Part shown: positions 35,055 through 42,214 of the stretch, piece by piece
Numbering within the stretch: position 1 is the first letter of the stretch
Layout of the letters: every line of letters begins with the position of its first letter
Assembly (NCBI GenBank): GCA_049840515.1
Contig: JASGKW010000009.1
Coordinates: 496,001-560,000, forward strand
From: Muricomes sp049840515
GTDB taxonomy: Bacteria > Bacillota > Clostridia > Lachnospirales > Lachnospiraceae
Direction of reading: 5' to 3'
DNA: 64,000 nt
Program-made: the position numbers and the translations under genes
The notes under the pieces: model-generated
Database searches by the model: none
What the model saw: the letters and a program-made list of their open reading frames with translations, nothing else
Told to the model about the DNA's origin: nothing

Positions 35055-35542
35055 TGATATTCCCCTTTATTTGTTGTCGTATAATTATAATAAAATTTGA
35101 TTTTGTACCTATCATATCAGAAAATTGTTCAGAAATAAAGATACAGGATTTCCAAAAAAATCATTGACAAATTATGACAATTATTATAATATACTTATAT
35201 ACAAAAGAAGTTATTACATATGTAATGAAAGTACAAAAGAATGGCTTACAAAAGATAAATAACCCGGAATCTTAATTGATTCCGGGTTTACTGTATTTTA
35301 GGGCAAAATAAGAGGTGTCCGGCATAATAGAAACAGCCCGGGGTCTGGTGAGGACTCCGGGCTTTGTGGTGGGAAAGGAACTAACGAATGGTGAGGAGAT
35401 TAGTTCCCTCTATATAAGTAAACAATCCTGCGGAGAAAAACTTACGCAAAATGACATAAAAAATAGGGAAACAACGAATTTCGCTGCTTCCCCTTATGTG
35501 TCATTAGGTCAAAATAGATGCAGGGCAAAACTGTATTAATGA
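35055..35542. other. 488-base gap with no protein gene
   Basis: The gap holds a promoter and terminator pair (35164-35290, listed as a possible small RNA), a second hairpin (35335-35365) and a third imperfect one, GGAACTAA/TTAGTTCC, near 35378-35412. A 74-codon frame at 35315 has no ribosome site and crosses two hairpins. This is the left border zone of the AT-rich island. Confidence 0.5.
35164..35290 (+). ncRNA. Candidate small RNA unit (promoter plus terminator)
   Basis: TTGACA (35164-35169) is followed after 15 bases by TATAAT (35185-35190), or after 17 by TAATAT. About 65 bases downstream a perfect 11-bp hairpin AACCCGGAATC/GATTCCGGGTT (35261-35288) ends in TTTA. No credible frame lies between. 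A transcript of about 90-95 bases is predicted. Confidence 0.35.
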
Positions 35543-36658
35543 TTAAGAATCCTTTTGTGTTTTTTGAAGAGCTTTCTTTTTCATTCGTTCAAACTGCTCT
35601 AGTACAAAATTATTTAAACTTGCTTTATTTGCTGATTTTGACTTTAAATACAGTAATGCAACTTGAAATTCTTGAGAAGTGTTCTGGTTTCTAAAAAAAT
35701 GCATAAATCCATATTGCATTATACAGGAGCCCTTTATTCCCTTAAAATTAAACTCGTATTTCGCTTCTACACTACGAAAGATCAAGTGATCTTTATCAGT
35801 ATCATTTGTCAATAATGAATTACGCTCTAGTGCATTTCCATTAATTATAACTTTTTTAACGTTTTGTTGGATGATGCTGTTGGGGTTTTTAGGTGGATTA
35901 TCTGGATCCGGACCCAACTCAATATCTTTTATTTCAACAAATTTCATGGAACCGTCATCACTGTCTGCTGCCAACTGCAGCATGAAATTAAATCTCTCTC
36001 TATTAGTAAAATCAGAAGCTGACACTGTTTCCATTTTATCATCAACTTCTTGATTTTCTTTTAAAAATGAAAGAAGTTCTTTTATAACTTGCTTATTGAT
36101 ATCATCAGTTTCTTTTGATGTGTATTCATTACATATTTCAACTACATTACTTGGAACATCTTTTTTTATGTTTACCTTTCCAGAATGTCGGCTTTCGGGT
36201 CGTACCCAATCTTTTGTTAAATCTTTGCGAGAAATGATATATTCTAACTGCAAATGATTTTCGCTCAGCGTTGCGAAATTCATAGGTGTAAGTAGTTCTA
36301 TATCATTCATATTCTCTACTTTATCCACAGGAATTTCAAAATCGGCAATAGCCTTAATTAAAGGATTAGTGGTTTTACTTTTAATAGTACTATTGCGATG
36401 TTTAGGATTACTTTCTTTAGTTTCTTGCCTTTCTTGCAATGTTTCAAATTCCTTGGGACTTAGAACCATTGTTACTATTAAAGGTATAGTACTCTTTTTA
36501 TCTGTATTCCCTAAAAAAACTCCTCTTGATTTCAACACATTATTTAAGTCACCATCTGTTAAACACGAGTCATTTAGCAAAGGTCTCAATGCAAATCCAA
36601 ACGGCAACATCTGCGCAACAGAGATTTCAGAACATCTCATAATTTGGTCGTCATGCAT
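35543..36658 (-). CDS. GapS4b-like defence protein (tentative)
   Basis: A 371-residue soluble protein. It has MLPFGFALRPLLNDSCLTDG followed by RSRGVFLGNTDKKSTIP-like sequence near the N-terminus, LSPKEFETL, and no membrane segment. From memory this resembles GapS4b of the two-gene GAPS4 anti-phage system, but I could not run a search. It starts one base after the stop of the nuclease-like gene, with AGGAGGT upstream, so the two are coupled. It ends the minus-strand operon. If the GapS4b call is wrong, it is an uncharacterised partner of a PD-(D/E)XK-like protein. Confidence 0.5.
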   Translation of the reverse strand: MHDDQIMRCSEISVAQMLPFGFALRPLLNDSCLTDGDLNNVLKSRGVFLGNTDKKSTIPLIVTMVLSPKEFETLQERQETKESNPKHRNSTIKSKTTNPLIKAIADFEIPVDKVENMNDIELLTPMNFATLSENHLQLEYIISRKDLTKDWVRPESRHSGKVNIKKDVPSNVVEICNEYTSKETDDINKQVIKELLSFLKENQEVDDKMETVSASDFTNRERFNFMLQLAADSDDGSMKFVEIKDIELGPDPDNPPKNPNSIIQQNVKKVIINGNALERNSLLTNDTDKDHLIFRSVEAKYEFNFKGIKGSCIMQYGFMHFFRNQNTSQEFQVALLYLKSKSANKASLNNFVLEQFERMKKKALQKTQKDS

Positions 36659-36659
36659 A

Positions 36660-37595
36660 TTAGATACCTCCTAAATTTCTAAAATCAGAGTAATCAAGAC
36701 TCTCCACTATAATTTTCTGTGCGAAATTTCTGTCAGCTAATCGACTTAAGCTTTTTTTGACACTTTCAGAATTGGAGTAGTCATTATAGTTTGGAAAAAC
36801 CATAAAAATTTTTGTAGCCCAGCCTACCGTTAATAATCGCGCAAATTGCAGTAATCTTTCAAAATAATCTATATTAAATTCATCTTCTACTGTAATAATA
36901 AGACTTTCTCCTGTATCTGTTATAATTTTAAATAACTGTATCGGTGAGTTTATGTATTGAACAGGTAGAACATTACCTTGGTGTGTTCTATATACAGTAT
37001 CCATATTTAAACCTGTATCAGGGTAAAAATAAAAGAATTTATTATCCATTTTTCTAGCGTACTGTATACTACTATATAAAAACGTTGCTTTTTTATTATC
37101 TAACAAATAGACAGTTCCATAATTAACTGCATCGCTATTTCTAAAATCAGATATATCATCGATCACTCCACCACACAGTTCATCCTGTAATGCACTGAAC
37201 CACATAATTACATTGCAAACATTCTTAGTTTTAGTTCCAATTATATTATCTTTGAACAATTCATGCGAGGGATAACATTCAGTGGCCTCTGCAATATCTT
37301 TTAAAAACTCCTTGAAATCGGATATTTTGCTTTTTTGTGTGGATGGGTAATTCTTTCGATGTTTAACAGAAACCAGTATATTACTTTCTGTTTTACTTAC
37401 TAATGGACAAGAATACTTTATGATATAGTCCACACCATGGTTATTCCTACTACTTCCACTTGCACCTAAATGGTCTTTTCTTACACAAGGAATGTCTTTG
37501 CCTGAAAGTGCATTTTCCCAACCAATTAACTTTAATAGTTCATTGGCTATTTTCTCTCCATATTCACCTGAAGATTTAGATTTTTCACCAGACAT
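36660..37595 (-). CDS. PD-(D/E)XK nuclease-like protein, GapS4a-like (tentative)
   Basis: A 311-residue protein. The N-terminal 110 residues fit a restriction-type nuclease fold: a helix with GEYGEKIANELLKLIGW, then HGVDYIIKY, then ILVSVKHRK. This gives E...D...S-x-K in place of the usual E-x-K. This order and the partner gene recall GapS4a, the nuclease-like subunit of the GAPS4 anti-phage system. The C-terminal half has no motif I recognise. It lies 14 bases after the NdpA-like gene. Low GC and the recombinase nearby indicate transfer. Confidence 0.55.
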   Translation of the reverse strand: MSGEKSKSSGEYGEKIANELLKLIGWENALSGKDIPCVRKDHLGASGSSRNNHGVDYIIKYSCPLVSKTESNILVSVKHRKNYPSTQKSKISDFKEFLKDIAEATECYPSHELFKDNIIGTKTKNVCNVIMWFSALQDELCGGVIDDISDFRNSDAVNYGTVYLLDNKKATFLYSSIQYARKMDNKFFYFYPDTGLNMDTVYRTHQGNVLPVQYINSPIQLFKIITDTGESLIITVEDEFNIDYFERLLQFARLLTVGWATKIFMVFPNYNDYSNSESVKKSLSRLADRNFAQKIIVESLDYSDFRNLGGI

Positions 37596-37609
37596 AATGC
37601 GTCCCCTTT

Positions 37610-38707
37610 CTATTGTTCTTCATTAAAGTAAAGTTTGTAATAGTGCATCTTTTTATCTTCATCGTAACCTTTTTCCAAATGCTTTTTATCCAGTTCACTA
37701 AATGCTTTAACTTTTATTTCGAATGCAGTGTCCAGTTTGATTATATTTTTAATTGTTTTTTTGATTGTTTTTACTGCTGACTGATCCACTTCAAAGTTTT
37801 GAATATCATGAAAGTTTTTCTTTTCAGCAAAAGACTGGATATACTCTCTAAGTTGTTCAGCCTCTTGTTTTGTATCGGTTACTCTATCACTAAATTCATC
37901 TAGTTGAAGACTTTCGTTAGAATCAATATAATTTAGAACACTATTCAAGGTAGCAACTTTTTCTGTTGTAGCCCCTTGATAATCTTTTTTTATATATTGC
38001 TTACAAGCGTCAACTACTATCTTTGTTTTTTGAAAAGAGCTATCGTTCTTTTCTATTCCCAAAAAGTCTTGTACCCAATATTTAGTATCTATTTGATTTC
38101 CAGAATCAACAATTAAAACGCTATATCCCAAATCCTCACAATTATTAAAAACTATACAACCTTTATCTAGTTTGCGAGTATCTACCCCTGTATCCCAACT
38201 CAAAGTTATGTTTTTTTCTTTATTATTAATTTTCAGAAACGGTTCCTTAGTTTCCGATTTAAATATCCCTATTGAATCATAATGCTGATTGTTTAGTATT
38301 GCGTTGCTAATGTAAGCAATATATAATTCTCCACTTTTTATATTGGGATGTGTCGAAACCTTGTACAAATGTGTTGCTATATTTTCTGAATTTGTTTTCA
38401 ATTCATTAGGGTCATGAAAAATATTTTTTGAGTACTGATATAATTCATTAAATGCTAAATCGGTTTCGTGTCCAAAAGAATATTGCCCATTGTCTTTAAA
38501 TCTTTGAAAAAAATATCTCTCGACTAAATTAGTTAAAGAGCTATCTGTAATATCTGCAAATATATCTGACAGAACCAATGGTTCATCTTTTAACTTATTT
38601 CCCACTTGGTGAATAATCAGTTTTTCTATTTTGGCTTCTGTGAAATCAAACATTACATTAATCCTACTCTCTATATTTTCTTTCAAATCACTTTTTATAT
38701 CGACCAT
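37610..38707 (-). CDS. NdpA/YejK-like nucleoid-associated protein
   Basis: A 365-residue protein from ATG 38707, chosen for the GGAG site before MVDIKSDLKENIES. Earlier in-frame starts lie within the HTH gene. It matches the nucleoid-associated protein family (PF04245 type): an early LIIHQVGNKLKDEPLVLSD block, YFFQRFKDN, a central HPNIKSGELYIAYI, and SIGIFKSETKEPFLKI. E. coli YejK associates with the nucleoid. Firmicutes copies often sit in mobile or defence regions. It overlaps the HTH gene by 20 bases and leads the putative GapS4-like pair. Confidence 0.72.
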   Translation of the reverse strand: MVDIKSDLKENIESRINVMFDFTEAKIEKLIIHQVGNKLKDEPLVLSDIFADITDSSLTNLVERYFFQRFKDNGQYSFGHETDLAFNELYQYSKNIFHDPNELKTNSENIATHLYKVSTHPNIKSGELYIAYISNAILNNQHYDSIGIFKSETKEPFLKINNKEKNITLSWDTGVDTRKLDKGCIVFNNCEDLGYSVLIVDSGNQIDTKYWVQDFLGIEKNDSSFQKTKIVVDACKQYIKKDYQGATTEKVATLNSVLNYIDSNESLQLDEFSDRVTDTKQEAEQLREYIQSFAEKKNFHDIQNFEVDQSAVKTIKKTIKNIIKLDTAFEIKVKAFSELDKKHLEKGYDEDKKMHYYKLYFNEEQ

Positions 38708-38855
38708 CCTTGGGTTTCTCCGCATCTTTAGGTATTGCCCAAGTAACCCCAAACCGAATAGCGCCCGGTATTTTCCCCTGTGCGCAAAGCACTTGTACCC
38801 GGCGTTGAGTGATTGCCCATTTTTCCGCTGCTTCTTTTGCTGTCATATAGTTCAT
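38688..38855 (-). CDS. Small helix-turn-helix DNA-binding protein
   Basis: A 55-residue protein starting at ATG 38855 after AAGGATTG. TAKEAAEKWAITQRRVQVLC is an excisionase/MerR-like HTH, followed by GAIRFGVTWAIPKDAEKPKD. Such orphan HTH proteins commonly head restriction or defence operons in Clostridia. It probably controls this operon or bends DNA for the element. Confidence 0.75.
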   Translation of the reverse strand: MNYMTAKEAAEKWAITQRRVQVLCAQGKIPGAIRFGVTWAIPKDAEKPKDGRYKK

Positions 38856-38889
38856 TAAAACAATCCTTTGCCGAACAAATATTGTATAT

Positions 38890-38918
38890 ATTATATATCG
38901 CAGCGACGAATAAAGCAA
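38890..38918 (-). promoter_or_regulatory. Promoter of the defence operon
   Basis: On the minus strand TTGCTT (38918-38913) and a perfect TATAAT (38895-38890) are 17 bases apart, 35 bases before the HTH start. Confidence 0.65.
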
Positions 38919-38992
38919 TTAGATTCGTGTAAATTATGGAAATATTCACAGTATTATGGTGAAAGCGCTTGAAGAATAGCAGAAATTCTGCT

Positions 38993-39928
38993 TTAGAAAC
39001 AGATTCCTTTTATATTTACCTCTTTATTCTTAATGTTTCCTTTTAAATTCTGTACAGCATCGAACACCTCTTGACTAATAATTGCTTGGTGAGAATTTTC
39101 TATGATAATCGCATAAATCTGCCCACAGATTTCTTCTTGTTTACCCATAAGAAAATCGGGAGTATAAGTCTTTGGAGTAATATTACAGCCAACATATTTT
39201 TCATTAGATAAGATTCGGTCAATGGTTGATGTGCTCCATTGCACTTTACCAGTAACAGTCTTTATACCGTGATCTTCAAGATAATTCTTGATTTTGCGAC
39301 AGCCATAGCCTTGCATAAACAGATCATAAATAAGCCGTACAATTTTAGCTTCTTCTTCAATGATTACAAGGTTTCCATAGTCATCTCTGCCGAAGCCAAG
39401 AAACTGTGAGTGATTCAGCTTTATATGTCCATGGAGACCGCTCTGCCGGATACCCCACTTAATCGCTTCGCTTTTTTGCCTGCTTTCTTCCTGATAAGCC
39501 GCTGCTACCATAGTAATGTACTTTTTTACTCTAGGATCATTAGACCAAATATCCTCAGTTTCAAAGTAAGTAACCACATTTAATCTTGATAATTCATCAA
39601 GCATAAGCAGGACATCTAATATATTACGACCAAAACGGCTAAGAGATTTCATTAAAATCAAATCTACTTTTCCATTTCTGCAATCATTCATTAATCGCTG
39701 GATTTCCTCTCTGTTATCCACTCTTGTGCCAGATTCCTGTTCAGCGTAAATACCGACAAAATTCCAATCAGAGTTATCGGATATTCTCTGCGTATAGTAA
39801 GCCACTTGTGATTTTAGACTCTGTCTTTGTTCTTCATGCTCTGTGCTGACACGGCAATAAGCCGCAACCTTTAATCTTTTCTCACCCTGATTTTGTCTTG
39901 CTGGGATAGTAGTAATCTGTTTACTCAT
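38993..39928 (-). CDS. Serine recombinase, C-terminally short
   Basis: A 311-residue large-serine-recombinase-type protein starting at ATG 39928 after GGAGG. The N-terminal resolvase domain has VAAYCRVSTEHEEQ, with the catalytic Ser in CRVS, and MKSLSRFGRN. The recombinase domain shows GCRKIKNYLEDHGIKTVTGK and STIDRILSNEKYVG. Full-length relatives usually run to 500 or more residues with a zinc ribbon and coiled coil. This one ends soon after EVFDAVQNLKG, so it is truncated and may be inactive. It lies 130 bases from the tmRNA 3' end and is the likely mover of the 35.5-39.9 kb island. Confidence 0.82.
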   Translation of the reverse strand: MSKQITTIPARQNQGEKRLKVAAYCRVSTEHEEQRQSLKSQVAYYTQRISDNSDWNFVGIYAEQESGTRVDNREEIQRLMNDCRNGKVDLILMKSLSRFGRNILDVLLMLDELSRLNVVTYFETEDIWSNDPRVKKYITMVAAAYQEESRQKSEAIKWGIRQSGLHGHIKLNHSQFLGFGRDDYGNLVIIEEEAKIVRLIYDLFMQGYGCRKIKNYLEDHGIKTVTGKVQWSTSTIDRILSNEKYVGCNITPKTYTPDFLMGKQEEICGQIYAIIIENSHQAIISQEVFDAVQNLKGNIKNKEVNIKGICF

Positions 39929-40001
39929 TATAAAACCTCCATAACGCAAAATTGCAGTACCCGCTTAGGTACTGCAAACTTCAACTACCATTTTAGATAT
40001 G

Positions 40002-40049
40002 AAAAAAGCTACATTCTCATTGGCTTATTACCAACAAAAATGTAGCTTA
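40002..40049 (-). terminator. Terminator of ssrA
   Basis: On the minus strand AAGCTACATT pairs with AATGTAGCTT and is followed by six Ts. It lies just after the tmRNA 3' end. Confidence 0.8.
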
Positions 40050-40057
40050 TAACTTAG

Positions 40058-40399
40058 TGGACCTGGCGGGAGTCGAACCCGCGTCCAAAAGCCTATCCCA
40101 TGTACTTCTACCATCATAGTCAGTTCTTTTTCATTCCCTCTGCCGCACGGAAACTAACATCCTTGCGGTTTCAGTAGCTTCATGATACGCCTATCAGCTC
40201 AAAGCTTTGCTAATATCGTTTCCCACATAGTCGGTGCCAGATTCCCAGAGTGCGGGTGCCCCGGGGCTGACATGCAGCATTTAGGCTGCAGCTAATTCGA
40301 AATTATCGTTAGCGTTTAATTTTAAGTTTGCGATTTGACGCATCTTCCTGCGGATAGCTTCTCCATCTTCAAGACCCCTGTCGAAACCAGTACAAGCCC
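40058..40399 (-). ncRNA. ssrA: Transfer-messenger RNA (tmRNA)
   Basis: tmRNA rescues stalled ribosomes and tags the nascent chain for proteolysis. The 5' end GGGCTTGTACTGGTTTCGACAG and the 3' end GGTTCGACTCCCGCC-AGGTCC-A are the standard tRNA-like ends; GGGCTTG pairs with CAGGTCC as the acceptor stem, which fixes the ends. CCA is not encoded. The tag frame at 40331-40281 reads ANLKLNANDNFELAAA and stop, longer than usual but with the normal hydrophobic degradation end. The ends are 1-2 base estimates. Confidence 0.95.
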
Positions 40400-40451
40400 T
40401 TGAAATTTACACTTGCAGCATATAGGAAATATCTATATTTACTGCATCTTT

Positions 40452-40480
40452 ATTTTATAGAAAAGATACTGTAAAGTCAA
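40452..40480 (-). promoter_or_regulatory. ssrA promoter
   Basis: On the minus strand TTGACT (40480-40475) and TAAAAT (40457-40452) are 17 bases apart, about 50 bases before the mature 5' end, consistent with 5' processing by RNase P. Confidence 0.65.
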
Positions 40481-40604
40481 GGTGTTTAAAATAGTTTCAC
40501 GAAAATTTCATGATTACCCCTGCCCTTTTGCCTGTTTTTTATGATAATATATAGTAATCAAAGGTTTTTGTTTTCATGTATTAGAAAGAAGAGAGGATTT
40601 TATT

Positions 40605-41426
40605 ATGCCAACAACATATGCACATTATAAATTTGGAAAAGATGTAATTGGTGCCCTTCCAAGGCCACTGGAACAGGCGGTGAAAAATAACAGACAACTG
40701 TTTGATATAGGACTTCACGGTCCGGATATTTTGTTTTATTACAGAGCATACAGTAAAAACCCAGTATCGGCACAGGGGCATCAGCTCCACAACAAGATGG
40801 CCGATGAATTTTTCACACATGCGGCTTCTATTATTGAGAAATCGGACGACACGGCAGCAGCAAGAGCCTATATGTACGGATTCATCTGTCATTTTGCTCT
40901 GGACAGTGAGTGTCACAAGTACATTGAGAAGATGATTCATGTCAGCGGCATCACCCACACAGAGATAGAAAAGGAATTTGACAGATATCTGCTGACAGAG
41001 GACCACATTAATCCGATGACTTATCTTGCTACGAAGCATATTAATCCAAGTATTGAAAATGCGGAGGTGATTTCCACATTTTTTCAGGATTTGCCACCAG
41101 AAATTATAAGAAAAGCATTGAAGTCCATGATATTTTATCACAAATTGCTATTGGCGCCTGGGCAGAAGAAGCGGAACTTATTATTTGGCGGTATGAAACT
41201 GATAGGGAAATATGACGATATGCATGGGATGCTGATGAATGAGGAGCCCAATGTCCGATGTGAAAATTATTGCCTCTTATTGAAAAAGCTGTATGCAGGA
41301 GCAGTACCCCTGGCGGTGGATTTGATTATCAAGTTTCAGAGAGTATTATTTCAGGATGCTGAGCTGCCTGTACGTTTTCATGAGACATTTGGAGCAGGAA
41401 AGAACTGGAGGGAGTTACAGTTATAA
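40605..41426 (+). CDS. Zinc-dependent phospholipase C family protein
   Basis: A 273-residue protein of the Zn_dep_PLPC family, seen in THY-like AHYKFGKDV, the metal-site blocks DIGLHGPDILFYY and GFICHFALDSECHKYIE, and several spaced His residues. It lacks a signal peptide, unlike secreted clostridial phospholipase C, so a cytoplasmic role is likely and the substrate is unclear. A GAGAGGA site precedes the ATG. It stands alone. Confidence 0.83.
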   Translation: MPTTYAHYKFGKDVIGALPRPLEQAVKNNRQLFDIGLHGPDILFYYRAYSKNPVSAQGHQLHNKMADEFFTHAASIIEKSDDTAAARAYMYGFICHFALDSECHKYIEKMIHVSGITHTEIEKEFDRYLLTEDHINPMTYLATKHINPSIENAEVISTFFQDLPPEIIRKALKSMIFYHKLLLAPGQKKRNLLFGGMKLIGKYDDMHGMLMNEEPNVRCENYCLLLKKLYAGAVPLAVDLIIKFQRVLFQDAELPVRFHETFGAGKNWRELQL

Positions 41427-41472
41427 GCCAAACACAGCTATATGAAAACATACAATTAAGGAGATAAGATAT

Positions 41473-42177
41473 ATGGAGGATTTTGTAAAGCTAGAGGGGA
41501 TAACTAAGATTTATAAGATGGGGGAAGTGGAAATTTGTGCCGTGGACGGGATTGATTTTGCAATTAAAAAGGGCGAATTTGTGATTATTGTAGGTCCCAG
41601 CGGTGCGGGAAAGACCACTGTTTTGAACATTTTAGGCGGGATGGATACCGCCACCGGCGGAAAGATTACAATGGATGGAGCGGACATCACAGGTTATAAT
41701 GCCAAGCAGCTGACCAGCTACCGCCGCGATGATATTGGATTTGTATTTCAGTTTTATAATCTGGTCCCAAACCTGACAGCACTTGAGAATGTAGAGCTTG
41801 CCCTGCAAATATGCAAAAACCCTCTGGAGGCCAGGGAGGTTCTGGCAGAGGTGGGCTTAGGAGAAAGGCTGGATAACTTCCCTGCACAATTGTCAGGAGG
41901 AGAACAGCAGCGGGTGTCCATCGCCCGCGCCCTTGCAAAGAATCCCAAGCTTTTGCTCTGCGATGAGCCGACAGGTGCCCTGGACTATAATACAGGAAGA
42001 GCTATTTTAAAGCTGCTTCAGGATATGTGCAGAGAGAGAGGCATGACTGTTATTGTCATTACACACAATTCCATGTTAGCCCCCATGGCGGACCGGCTGA
42101 TTCGGATTAAGAACGGAAAGGTATCCGGTATGGAAGTGAATGAAAATCCGGTGTCTGTTGAAGAGATAGAGTGGTAG
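41473..42177 (+). CDS. ABC exporter ATP-binding protein (MacB/LolD type)
   Basis: A 234-residue ATPase with Walker A GPSGAGKTT, signature LSGGEQQRVSIARAL and Walker B LLLCDEPTGALD. It couples to the FtsX-type permease encoded next, 37 bases downstream. With the response regulator and kinase that follow, it resembles exporters for peptides or cell-envelope stress factors. An AAGGAG site precedes the start. Confidence 0.93.
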   Translation: MEDFVKLEGITKIYKMGEVEICAVDGIDFAIKKGEFVIIVGPSGAGKTTVLNILGGMDTATGGKITMDGADITGYNAKQLTSYRRDDIGFVFQFYNLVPNLTALENVELALQICKNPLEAREVLAEVGLGERLDNFPAQLSGGEQQRVSIARALAKNPKLLLCDEPTGALDYNTGRAILKLLQDMCRERGMTVIVITHNSMLAPMADRLIRIKNGKVSGMEVNENPVSVEEIEW

Positions 42178-42214
42178 ATGAGTTTATGAACAGGACAGAA
42201 TGGCAGGTTAACAT

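Noticed and set aside
35335..35365. Hairpin AGCCCGGGGTC/GACTCCGGGCT considered as a terminator
   Set aside because: No T run follows and the stem has a mismatch; kept only as a structural note.
35315..35539. 74-codon plus-strand frame beside the island
   Set aside because: It crosses two hairpins, lacks a ribosome site and resembles no family I know.
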